From NCBI GenBank assembly GCA_034005635.1, contig JAVEUJ010000085.1, forward strand, positions 1 through 10,616: DNA of 10,616 nt, given 5' to 3'. Made by a program: the position numbers and the translations under genes. The notes under the pieces were generated by a model, which was not told the origin of the DNA, did not search any database, and saw only the letters and a list, made by a program, of their open reading frames with translations. This document shows positions 1-6,249 of this stretch, one piece after another. How positions within the stretch are numbered: the stretch's first letter is position 1; the number at the start of each line of letters is the position of its first letter. This DNA comes from JAAZFE01 sp034005635 (GTDB taxonomy: Bacteria > Verrucomicrobiota > Kiritimatiellia > CAIQIC01 > Lenti-01).

Positions 1-125
1 ATTGGAAGCAGCAGAAGGCCGCCTGACCCATACCCTGTTGTAACTTTACTGTCCTGCACCCTGCAAATATCGGCGGCTGCCTCTGCGCTTGACAACCCCC
101 ACCCCCCCCGCTCAGACTAGGTTTC
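1..125. other. Window edge and nrdR leader
   Basis: There is no complete gene here. One plus-strand frame enters from the left edge and stops at 41-43 after 13 residues (ending THTLL); another stops at 24-26. Either could be the tail of an upstream gene, and I cannot choose between them. A perfect TTGACA (89-94) resembles a -35 box, but no convincing -10 lies 16-18 bases downstream; the best TAnnnT is at 118-123, spaced 23. A C-rich run precedes nrdR, and no clear Shine-Dalgarno sequence is present. Confidence 0.3.
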
Positions 126-581
126 ATGCGTTGTCCCAAGTGTGCCCATTCTGACGACAAAGTTGTGGATTCGCGCACCATTCGCAACGAAACGGTCATC
201 CGCCGCCGCCGGGTATGCACCCACTGCGGCCACCGCTTCAGCACCTATGAAGAAGTCGTCAAATCCAGCCTTGGCGTCCTGAAGCGCGATGGCCGCCACG
301 AAGACTTCGACCGCGCCAAGCTCCGCAATGCAGTCGCCCTAGCGGCGGTCAAGCGCCCTATTTCCGATCCCCAGCTCGACCAGCTTGTAGATGAAATTGT
401 CCACGAATTGGACACCGAATATGATCGCGAAGTGCCCTCGACGGTCATCGGCCGCAAGGTTCTCGACAAGCTTGAAAAGCTCGATGAAGTCGCCTTCCTA
501 CGCTTTGCCTCGGTCTACCGCCGCTTTCGCAACGCCTCGCAATTTCTCTCCGAGATTGAGAACCTCATCGGCCGCCAATGA
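126..581 (+). CDS. nrdR: Transcriptional repressor NrdR
   Basis: NrdR is the ATP/dATP-sensing repressor of ribonucleotide reductase genes; it binds paired NrdR boxes in their promoters. All family hallmarks are visible in 151 residues, the usual length. The N-terminal zinc ribbon has Cys3/Cys6 and Cys31/Cys34 around the basic stretch RRRR (26-29). An ATP-cone domain follows from about residue 49 to 139, with KRDGR (53-57), the FDR at 61-63 and the closing FLRFASVYRRF segment (124-134). The start is the first Met and gives the canonical MRCPKC opening. No strong ribosome binding site is seen upstream. No nrd structural gene and no obvious NrdR box lie in this window, so its targets are elsewhere. 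It is followed by a 239-base gap with an inverted-repeat array. Confidence 0.97.
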   Translation: MRCPKCAHSDDKVVDSRTIRNETVIRRRRVCTHCGHRFSTYEEVVKSSLGVLKRDGRHEDFDRAKLRNAVALAAVKRPISDPQLDQLVDEIVHELDTEYDREVPSTVIGRKVLDKLEKLDEVAFLRFASVYRRFRNASQFLSEIENLIGRQ

Positions 582-628
582 CGCCCCCCCCCTCCCGCGG
601 TCCGCCGCAGCCTGTTGACCCACCGCTG

Positions 629-761
629 TTTTCCACACTGTGGAAAACTATTTTCCATAGCGTGGAAGATTGGCCCAAAACTTTTCCATACCGTGGAAGA
701 ATCCGCCCTATTTTTCCACACTGTGGTCTCGCGCCTGCGGGATCTTCCACACCGTGGAAAA
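629..761. repeat. Five-copy array of 19-bp inverted repeats
   Basis: Five copies of a palindromic 19-mer with consensus TTTTCCAYANYGTGGAARA start at 629, 651, 682, 712 and 743. Start-to-start steps are 22, 31, 30 and 31 bases. The first copy is perfect: with one flanking base on each side (628-648) it forms 10-bp arms around a single central C. Copies two and three swap C for T in the left arm and A for G in the right arm, changes that keep G-U pairing in plus-strand RNA. Copy four has a decayed right arm. The TTTTCCACA arm fits the relaxed DnaA-box pattern TTWTNCACA. Function is unknown; origin-like, protein-binding and dispersed-repeat explanations are all open. Confidence 0.85.
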
Positions 762-783
762 CTCCCGCCCGCCCCCCCCATTC

Positions 784-818
784 TTCATTTTTAATCCTTC
801 ATACTTAATTCTTAATCC
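784..818. repeat. AT-rich tandem heptamer array
   Basis: Five consecutive 7-base units run from 784 to 818: TTCATTT, then TTAATCC, then TTCATAC, then TTAATTC, then TTAATCC. The rough consensus is TTMATNC. The array ends two bases before the ATG of the next gene and replaces any Shine-Dalgarno sequence there. It is sharply AT-rich between C-rich blocks. Confidence 0.65.
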
Positions 819-820
819 CC

Positions 821-1543
821 ATGCTCCCCATCCCCACCAGCGACACGGACCGCGCCATCCTGCGCGAGCACCTTGAAGACCTCCTGCACGCCACGGAAAA
901 AACATCCCCGCTCGACCCCGCCGCCGCCGAAGCCGTGTCGGCCGCCGTCACCGTCTATCTCGCCGACCAGCATCTCGCCCCCCCCCTTCCCGATGACTAC
1001 CTCCACCTGATGATCTACCGCGCTCTACGCACCCTGCATCAGGACGAGGCCGCTGCGCGCTGGGTAGAGGAACATCTGCCCGGTCAGGAACCGCTCCCGG
1101 TCTTCGATCCAGACATCTGGCCCGGGCCGGTCCCGCTGCTCGTGTGGCAGCTCTTCGCCTCCCGCCTCGTGCGGCCCGCGCGCACCCTGACTGCCGAAGG
1201 AAAAATTCTGTGGACCCTCGACTTCCGTCGCATCCACCAGGAACAAGCCGGCTGGCTGGAGATCACCCTGCTCCCCGGCCTGCGCGCACTATTGGAACAG
1301 CTTGCGCCCGCGTGGGACGACACCTCCGGCGCCGGCCTCCTTGGCCTACGTGGTCTCTATGCCGTTGGGTTCGCCCCCACCCCCCGCCGCCGCAAGAAGG
1401 CCCTCTCCCGCTCTCGCTACGCCCCCCTCGATGCCCCCGCCATCCGCACTTTTTGCCTGCGCGTCTTTGCCAACCTGCAACCCGTCCGCGGCTGGCGTCA
1501 CACCCCCGACGTCCTCTATCTCGACTTCCCCCCGCGGCCCTGA
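821..1543 (+). CDS. Hypothetical protein, 240 residues
   Basis: I do not recognise this protein. The frame is open for 240 residues with strongly C-rich codons, as in nrdR upstream, which supports real coding. It looks soluble: there is no signal peptide or clear membrane segment. Residues 10-25 and 33-47 look helical. A Trp/Pro-rich middle (PDIWPGPVPLLVW, 97-109) is followed by a Leu-rich helical part (about 145-165), a basic patch PRRRKKALSRSR (188-199) and a C-terminal motif ending VLYLDFPPRP. The basic patch could contact nucleic acid, but that is only a guess. The start is the first Met after the AT-rich heptamer array; there is no Shine-Dalgarno, so a start further in is possible. It ends close to the convergent terminator of the superoxide dismutase gene. 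Confidence 0.65.
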   Translation: MLPIPTSDTDRAILREHLEDLLHATEKTSPLDPAAAEAVSAAVTVYLADQHLAPPLPDDYLHLMIYRALRTLHQDEAAARWVEEHLPGQEPLPVFDPDIWPGPVPLLVWQLFASRLVRPARTLTAEGKILWTLDFRRIHQEQAGWLEITLLPGLRALLEQLAPAWDDTSGAGLLGLRGLYAVGFAPTPRRRKKALSRSRYAPLDAPAIRTFCLRVFANLQPVRGWRHTPDVLYLDFPPRP

Positions 1544-1552
1544 CGTCCTTCG

Positions 1553-1580
1553 AAAAAAAGGACGGTGCTGGCACCGTCCC
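1553..1580 (-). terminator. Intrinsic terminator of the SOD unit
   Basis: On the minus strand an 8-bp perfect stem (GGACGGTG with CACCGTCC, 1560-1579) with a 4-base loop is followed directly by seven T residues (1553-1559 read in reverse). It lies 25 bases after the stop codon of the dismutase gene, the textbook layout. On the plus strand there is no T-tract after the stem, so it should mainly end minus-strand transcripts. An overlapping plus-strand hairpin, CGTCCTT with AAGGACG (1544-1564), would compete with it. Confidence 0.93.
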
Positions 1581-1605
1581 TCTAGGCTATGTTCGCTGCC
1601 GGTTG

Positions 1606-2301
1606 CTACTGTTTGACTGCCGCATAGCGCGCCGCCACCTCGGGCCAGTTCACGACGCTCCAAAATGCCTCGATAAAGCTGCCGCGAAGATTGTGGTACT
1701 TCAGGTAATAGGCGTGCTCCCATACATCCAGAGTCAGGATCGGCGTGCCGCGCTGATCAGCCACATCCATCAGCGGATTGACCTGATTGGGAGTGGACGA
1801 CACAAAGAGCGAGCCGTCTTCTGCCACGGACAGCCAGGCCCAGCCACTGGCAAAACGGGTGGCCGCCGCCTGGGTGAATTCATTTTTGAATGCGTCAAAG
1901 GAGCCAAAGGCTGCATCAATCGCCACCGCCAAATCTCCGTCGGGGATTCCCCCGCCATCTGGCGACATCACCTTCCAGAACATAGTGTGGTTCCAATGCC
2001 CGCCAGCATTGTTCAGCACGGCCACGGGAACCTGACTGATGCGCCCAAAATAGGCCTCTGGCGATTGACCTTCGAGATCCGTGCCTGCCACGGCCTTGAC
2101 CAAGTTATTGAAATAACCTTGGTGGTGCTTGCCATAATGGATTTCCAGCGTCTGCGCATCAATGAAGGGTTCCAGCGCATCAACCGCGTAGGGCAACGGC
2201 TCGAATTGCAACGCAGGTGCCGGGGCAGACTCCTGAGCCAAGGCCAACGACGCCAACCCCAGAACCAATACCCCGATCGTGCATTTTCCAATAAATTTCA
2301 T
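1606..2301 (-). CDS. Exported Fe/Mn-type superoxide dismutase
   Basis: This enzyme dismutates superoxide to O2 and H2O2. It has 231 residues when started at the Met preceded by GGAGGT; the frame stays open 31 codons further upstream, but that stretch lacks the signal-peptide logic. Residues 1-22 form a signal peptide (KFIGK, a hydrophobic core, then LALA before Gln23), so the enzyme should act in the periplasm or outside the cell. All four metal ligands are present: His55 (EIHYGKHH), His105 (GGHWNH), Asp192 and His196 (DVWEHAYY). Gly101 together with Gln173 in PNQ resembles the Mn-type pattern rather than the Fe-type, so manganese or mixed metal use is likely (inference). It lies 101 bases downstream of the CoA-disulfide-reductase-like gene and probably shares its transcript; a strong terminator follows. 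Confidence 0.96.
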   Translation of the reverse strand: MKFIGKCTIGVLVLGLASLALAQESAPAPALQFEPLPYAVDALEPFIDAQTLEIHYGKHHQGYFNNLVKAVAGTDLEGQSPEAYFGRISQVPVAVLNNAGGHWNHTMFWKVMSPDGGGIPDGDLAVAIDAAFGSFDAFKNEFTQAAATRFASGWAWLSVAEDGSLFVSSTPNQVNPLMDVADQRGTPILTLDVWEHAYYLKYHNLRGSFIEAFWSVVNWPEVAARYAAVKQ

Positions 2302-2305
2302 ATTT

Positions 2306-2311
2306 ACCTCC
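2306..2311 (-). promoter_or_regulatory. Ribosome binding site fixing the SOD start
   Basis: GGAGGT on the minus strand sits four bases before the ATG at 2301. It selects the start that begins with a signal peptide over the longer open frame beginning at 2394. Confidence 0.85.
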
Positions 2312-2365
2312 GGTTTCTGTCTGCTGAGCCTACCTATTAAAAAATATCTTTTCAATCCCACTCTT

Positions 2366-2386
2366 GGCGACTTGGGCCAAGTTGCC
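2366..2386. other. Inverted repeat between the two minus-strand genes
   Basis: Ten-base arms around a single central G (2376), with one G-T pair. As RNA this gives a stem of about nine base pairs. It lies 17 bases after the stop codon of the flavoprotein gene and 65 bases before the SOD start. No T-tract follows on either strand, so it is not a standard intrinsic terminator. It may be an mRNA-processing or stability hairpin, or an operator. Confidence 0.45.
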
Positions 2387-2402
2387 CTACCCATGACGCC
2401 CG

Positions 2403-4835
2403 CTAGATAAACAGCGTCGGGCCGCTTTCCTTGGCGCGGGCGATGAAGGTGGCGACGCCGGCGACTTCGTCGACCTCGATCAGTTCCTCGCGGCTCAAGC
2501 CCATCACGCCCATGGCCATGTCGCAGGCAATAAACTGGACGCCCAAGGCACGCGCGCTCTGTAGCATATCCGGCAGCGAGGTCACGTTTTGGCTCGCCAT
2601 GACCTGCTTCATCATCGCAGTACCCAAGCCCGCCATGTGCATCTTGGAGAGCGCCAGCTTCTGCGCCCCCTTGGGCAGCATGAACCCAAACATCGCGTTG
2701 AGCAGACTCTTCTTGACCTGCGGCCCCGGATGTTTGCGCAGCACGCTAAGGCCCCAGAAGGTAAAGAAAATGCTCACCTGCATTCCTGCCGCCGCCATGC
2801 CCGTGGCGATGATCAGGGCAGCTAGAGCCTTGTCGAGATCGTTACTGAATAGCACCAGCGCACCGGCGGTCGCCGCGCCGGTCGTCGCACCCGGGACCAC
2901 AGCGGTACCCTTGCGCAAGACGGCTTCCAGACGATCGTCCTTCTGTACCAACCGGGTGACTTTGTGACCGCAGCTCTTGGCCCAGTTCGTTAAGTCCGGG
3001 GTAAAGCCCGGCGCTGCCACCACCTTGATCATCGCCCCCGCCGCCAGTGCATCGATTTCCTTTTTGATCCGGACCACCGGCCCGGGACACTGCAATCCGC
3101 GTACATCCACTACGAGCGACGGCTCGCCCTCGTCGGAATCCAGGCGCGGCCCCCCTTGGCTGCCGGTGAGGGATACGGCAATTTCATCGTCGCTGGGCAT
3201 CCAGCGCTCGGGTTGGAACTGCTTCCAGGTTTGATAGCCGCCGGTCAGGTTGACCACGTCATATCCCAATTGCCGCAGAATTCGTTCGGCCACATAGCCA
3301 CGCAAACCCTGATGGCAATAGATCACGATCAACTGATCCTTGGGTAATTCAAAAGCGCGGGCACGCACCTGGTGCAGGGGAATATTAATCGCCCCCGGTA
3401 GAATGCCCAGATCGGCTTCAGCAGGTTCGCGCACATCCAGGAACAGCGCGCCGGCGGGCAGGTCGTCGGCCTGAACCACGCGGCTCACCCCATCCAGTAC
3501 ATTCGTGGCGATCATGCCCGCCACGCTGATGGGGTCCTTGGCCGAGCTGAACGGGGGGGCATAGCACAGCTCTAGTTCAGCGAGCTGGCGCACATCCAGC
3601 CCGGCGCGCATGGCGGTAGCCAACACGTCGGCGCGCTTGTCCGCCCCCTCGGCACCGATCACCTGTCCGCCATAGATTTTGCCGTCGTCGCCATACAACA
3701 ACTTGATGTGCAACTCACGCGCGCCTGGATAATACCCGGCATGGGATCCGGGATGCAGGTAGACCTTGCGGTAGGGTTTCCCCAACTCCAAGAGCCGCGC
3801 TTCAGTATGCCCGCAACTGGCAGCCGTCAAGCGGCCCACCTTCACGACCGAAGCGCCGAACGTCCCGTCATAGGTGCGCTCACGCCCCATGAGGTTGTCG
3901 GCCACGATGCGCCCCTGCCGATTGGCCGGCCCGGCCAGCGGGACAGCCGTGCGCCCGCCAAACACCGGATCCACCACCGCCACCACGTCGCCCAGCGCAT
4001 AGATATCCGGATCGGCGGTGCACATTTGCGCATTGGTTATAATGTGTCCTTTGGGCCCCGTCTCGAGTCCTGCCGCCTGGGCCAGCCCAGAATTAGGCAT
4101 CACCCCCACGCACATCACAACCAGGTCTGCAGTCCAGGAACGGCCATCCTTGGCCGTGGCCCGCACCGGATGGTCTTCCGCGGGCGCAAATGCCGACACC
4201 GTCGTACCCAGTTCCACCACGATGCCCGCCAGCCGCAATTCCTCGGCCAGCAGCGAGCTCATTTCTTTGTCCATCGTCGGGAGCAATTGGTGACCCATTT
4301 CCAGCAGGGTTACGCCGAGCCCGCGATGCCGCAGGCTCTCCGCCAATTCCATTCCTACGAACCCGCCGCCCACCACGATCACGCTCTTGGCCCCGGCATC
4401 CAGCTTCCGGGCAATACGGTCCATGTCTTGCAGCGTCCACAACGGCAGCACCTCCGGCAGGTCCAGCCCCGGTAGGTCCAGCTTCATGGGTGACGAGCCA
4501 GTCGCAATGACCAGTTTGTCGTAGCGGTCGGTGCGTTCCGTGCCATCCTGCCGATTCAGGACCATAACCGTCTTGTTGGCGCGATCGATCGACACGACTT
4601 CATGATTCACGCGCACATCGACGTTGAACCGCCCGCGGAAATCCGCCGGGGTCATCACCAGCAGCCAACTACGCTCGGGAATGATACCCCCCAAATGATA
4701 CGGCAGCCCGCAGTTGGCATAGGAAATGTGTGGCCCGCGCTCGTACATGACAATTTCAGCCTGTTCGTCCAGCCGCCGCAACCGCGCCGCCGTGCCTGCT
4801 CCGCCCGCGACGCCACCAATAATAATTGTCTTCAT
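2403..4835 (-). CDS. CoA-disulfide-reductase-like flavoprotein with rhodanese, TusA and DsrE modules
   Basis: An 810-residue cytoplasmic fusion. Residues 1-450 form an FAD/NAD(P)H pyridine-nucleotide-disulfide oxidoreductase of the CoA-disulfide reductase/NADH oxidase/persulfide reductase group: FAD-binding GGVAGGAG (7-14), redox Cys42 in SYANCGLPY, ATGSSP (111-116), NAD(P)-binding GGGFVG (156-161) and IYALGD (278-283). Residues about 452-545 form a rhodanese domain with Cys507 in YCHQGLRG. Residues about 573-643 form a TusA/SirA domain with Cys583 in GLQCPGP. Residues about 655-810 form a DsrE-like domain with Cys771 in ACDMAMGVMG. The family reduces CoA disulfide or CoA persulfide; the added modules suggest a persulfide relay between cysteines on one chain (inference). 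It is divergent from the flavodiiron gene and upstream of SOD. No strong Shine-Dalgarno precedes the ATG; GTGAG and AGAAAG are weak candidates. Confidence 0.94.
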   Translation of the reverse strand: MKTIIIGGVAGGAGTAARLRRLDEQAEIVMYERGPHISYANCGLPYHLGGIIPERSWLLVMTPADFRGRFNVDVRVNHEVVSIDRANKTVMVLNRQDGTERTDRYDKLVIATGSSPMKLDLPGLDLPEVLPLWTLQDMDRIARKLDAGAKSVIVVGGGFVGMELAESLRHRGLGVTLLEMGHQLLPTMDKEMSSLLAEELRLAGIVVELGTTVSAFAPAEDHPVRATAKDGRSWTADLVVMCVGVMPNSGLAQAAGLETGPKGHIITNAQMCTADPDIYALGDVVAVVDPVFGGRTAVPLAGPANRQGRIVADNLMGRERTYDGTFGASVVKVGRLTAASCGHTEARLLELGKPYRKVYLHPGSHAGYYPGARELHIKLLYGDDGKIYGGQVIGAEGADKRADVLATAMRAGLDVRQLAELELCYAPPFSSAKDPISVAGMIATNVLDGVSRVVQADDLPAGALFLDVREPAEADLGILPGAINIPLHQVRARAFELPKDQLIVIYCHQGLRGYVAERILRQLGYDVVNLTGGYQTWKQFQPERWMPSDDEIAVSLTGSQGGPRLDSDEGEPSLVVDVRGLQCPGPVVRIKKEIDALAAGAMIKVVAAPGFTPDLTNWAKSCGHKVTRLVQKDDRLEAVLRKGTAVVPGATTGAATAGALVLFSNDLDKALAALIIATGMAAAGMQVSIFFTFWGLSVLRKHPGPQVKKSLLNAMFGFMLPKGAQKLALSKMHMAGLGTAMMKQVMASQNVTSLPDMLQSARALGVQFIACDMAMGVMGLSREELIEVDEVAGVATFIARAKESGPTLFI

Positions 4836-4866
4836 CTCACATGTCTTTCTGGCTGTTCAACGGCAA

Positions 4867-4896
4867 AATGTAACACGGTGGGAGGGTCGTTGCCAA
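4867..4896 (-). promoter_or_regulatory. Candidate promoter for the flavoprotein-SOD unit
   Basis: On the minus strand TTGGCA (4891-4896, five of six matches to the -35 consensus) is followed after 18 bases by TACATT (4867-4872, four of six to the -10). This would give a leader of roughly 25 bases before the ATG at 4835. It was found by eye only. Confidence 0.4.
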
Positions 4897-4969
4897 TTGC
4901 TCAGCGCAACACCGACACCAAACTATTTTGACCCAGCGCCACACACATTTTTTTCGACACATCTCCCAC

Positions 4970-4998
4970 TTGCGATTCTTGTGCACATCGGATATCGT
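4970..4998 (+). promoter_or_regulatory. Candidate promoter for the oxygen-defence run
   Basis: TTGCGA (4970-4975) and TATCGT (4993-4998), separated by 17 bases, each match four of six consensus positions of a sigma70-type promoter. Transcription from here would give a leader of about 50 bases before the flavodiiron ATG. The rest of 4836-5054 holds no gene I can support. I could not identify a PerR, Fur, NsrR or FNR operator by eye. Confidence 0.4.
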
Positions 4999-5054
4999 AA
5001 ACCCCGTGTTGTACAGACATGATGAGCTAATGAACCAGTAAGGGAGAATTTTAA

Positions 5055-6224
5055 ATGAAACTGCGAAAAATCACAGATGGCGTGAGTTGGCTGGGTGTTG
5101 TGGACTGGAATCGGCGGCTCTTTGACTCACTCATTCCGCTGCCAGACGGAACCAGCTACAATGCGTATCTCGTACGCGGTACCGATAAAGTGGCGCTGGT
5201 GGACACCGTGGATCCCGAGCAGTGGGACATTCTCAAAGACCAGCTCGAAGCGGTTGACGCGATTGATTACATCGTCACGCAGCACGCCGAGCAGGACCAT
5301 TCCGGCTGCTTGCCGCAGGTGTTGGCCAAGTATCCCGCCGCCAAGGTGGTCACCAACGCCAAGGCCAAAGACCTGTTGATCGACCACCTCGACCTGCCTG
5401 AGGATTGCTTTATCACCGTTCAGGATGGGGAAACCCTCGATCTGGGCGGCAAAACGTTGGAATTTATCTTTACCCCCTGGGTCCATTGGCCGGAAACTAT
5501 GTGCACGTATCTTAAAGAAGACCGCATCCTGTTTTCCTGCGACTTCTTTGGTTCGCATTTGGCAACCACGGATCTCTATGTGACGGATCCGCCCACGGTC
5601 TATGAAGCCGCCAAGCGCTATTACGCGGAAATCATGATGCCGTTTAAGACGATGATCCGCTCGAACATTGCCAAACTCGAAACGCGCGACATCCAGATCA
5701 TCGCCCCTAGCCACGGGCCGATGTACGGCGATCCGGCGTTCATCCTCGATGCCTACCGCGACTGGGTTTCCGATAAGCTCAAAAACGAAGTCGTGCTGCC
5801 CTATATTTCCATGCACGGCAGCACCCAGCGGATGGTCGACCACTTGGTCGGCGCGCTGGCCGAGCGCGGTGTCAAAGTGCACCTCTTCGATCTGACCGTC
5901 ACCGACATTGGCAAGTTGGCTATGGCGCTGGTGGATGCCGCCACGATCGTGGTCGGGACCCCCACCGTGCAGGTCGGCCCGCACCCGGCGGTCGTATATG
6001 CCGCCCATCTGGCCAACGCCCTGCGCCCCAAAGTGAAATATGCCGCTGTCATCGGCTCATACGGCTGGGCCACCAAGGCTGTCGAACAAATCGCTGGAGC
6101 GATCCCTAATCTTAAGGTGGAAATCCTCGGCACAGTCATGTGCAAGGGCATTCCGCGCGCAGACGATTTCGCTGCCCTGGACGCACTGGCCGACCAAATC
6201 AAGGAGAAGCACGCCGGGCTCTAA
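5055..6224 (+). CDS. fprA: Flavodiiron protein (rubredoxin:oxygen/NO oxidoreductase)
   Basis: Class A flavodiiron proteins reduce O2 to water and/or NO to N2O at a diiron site, taking electrons through FMN, usually from rubredoxin. The 389-residue protein has both core domains and nothing more. The beta-lactamase-like domain (about 1-245) carries the complete iron ligand set: His77, Glu79, Asp81, His144, Asp163 and His220, with the usual HxExDH motif (77-82). The flavodoxin-like domain (about 248-389) carries HGST (254-257), GTPTVQVGPHP (301-311) and GSYGW (334-338) for FMN binding. A good ribosome binding site (AGGGAG, 5041-5046) lies eight bases before the ATG. It is the first gene of a plus-strand run with a reductase, ferredoxin and rubredoxin, its likely electron donors. 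Whether O2 or NO is preferred cannot be read from the sequence. Confidence 0.97.
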   Translation: MKLRKITDGVSWLGVVDWNRRLFDSLIPLPDGTSYNAYLVRGTDKVALVDTVDPEQWDILKDQLEAVDAIDYIVTQHAEQDHSGCLPQVLAKYPAAKVVTNAKAKDLLIDHLDLPEDCFITVQDGETLDLGGKTLEFIFTPWVHWPETMCTYLKEDRILFSCDFFGSHLATTDLYVTDPPTVYEAAKRYYAEIMMPFKTMIRSNIAKLETRDIQIIAPSHGPMYGDPAFILDAYRDWVSDKLKNEVVLPYISMHGSTQRMVDHLVGALAERGVKVHLFDLTVTDIGKLAMALVDAATIVVGTPTVQVGPHPAVVYAAHLANALRPKVKYAAVIGSYGWATKAVEQIAGAIPNLKVEILGTVMCKGIPRADDFAALDALADQIKEKHAGL

Positions 6225-6249
6225 ACGGCGGGCCTCAACAGGTGTCCCC

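Noticed and set aside
629..761. CRISPR array
   Set aside because: Units are 19-bp palindromes with gaps of only 3-12 bases, too short for spacers, and no cas gene is present.
629..761. NrdR operator boxes
   Set aside because: The repeats do not resemble the ACACWATATATWGTGT-type NrdR box and lie after, not before, the gene.
1144..2340. Long plus-strand open frame of 398 codons
   Set aside because: It runs antisense to the superoxide dismutase gene and across the unknown gene in another frame. Its translation is Pro/Arg-rich without domains, a product of the high GC content.
2366..2386. Intrinsic terminator between the flavoprotein and SOD genes
   Set aside because: The stem is good but no T-tract follows on either strand.
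2302..2394. Longer N-terminus for the superoxide dismutase
   Set aside because: GGAGGT directly before 2301 and the signal peptide starting there favour the shorter form.
3708..4475. Plus-strand open frame of 255 codons
   Set aside because: It is antisense to the flavoprotein gene, whose motifs are complete. The frame is His/Arg/Gln-rich shadow text.
5127..6008. Minus-strand open frame of 293 codons
   Set aside because: It is antisense to the flavodiiron gene, which has all its ligands. No domain was seen.
6040..6249. Longer N-terminus for the FNR-like reductase
   Set aside because: This part overlaps the flavodiiron gene in another frame and is Ser/Arg-rich without homology. The fold begins with the Met at 6250.
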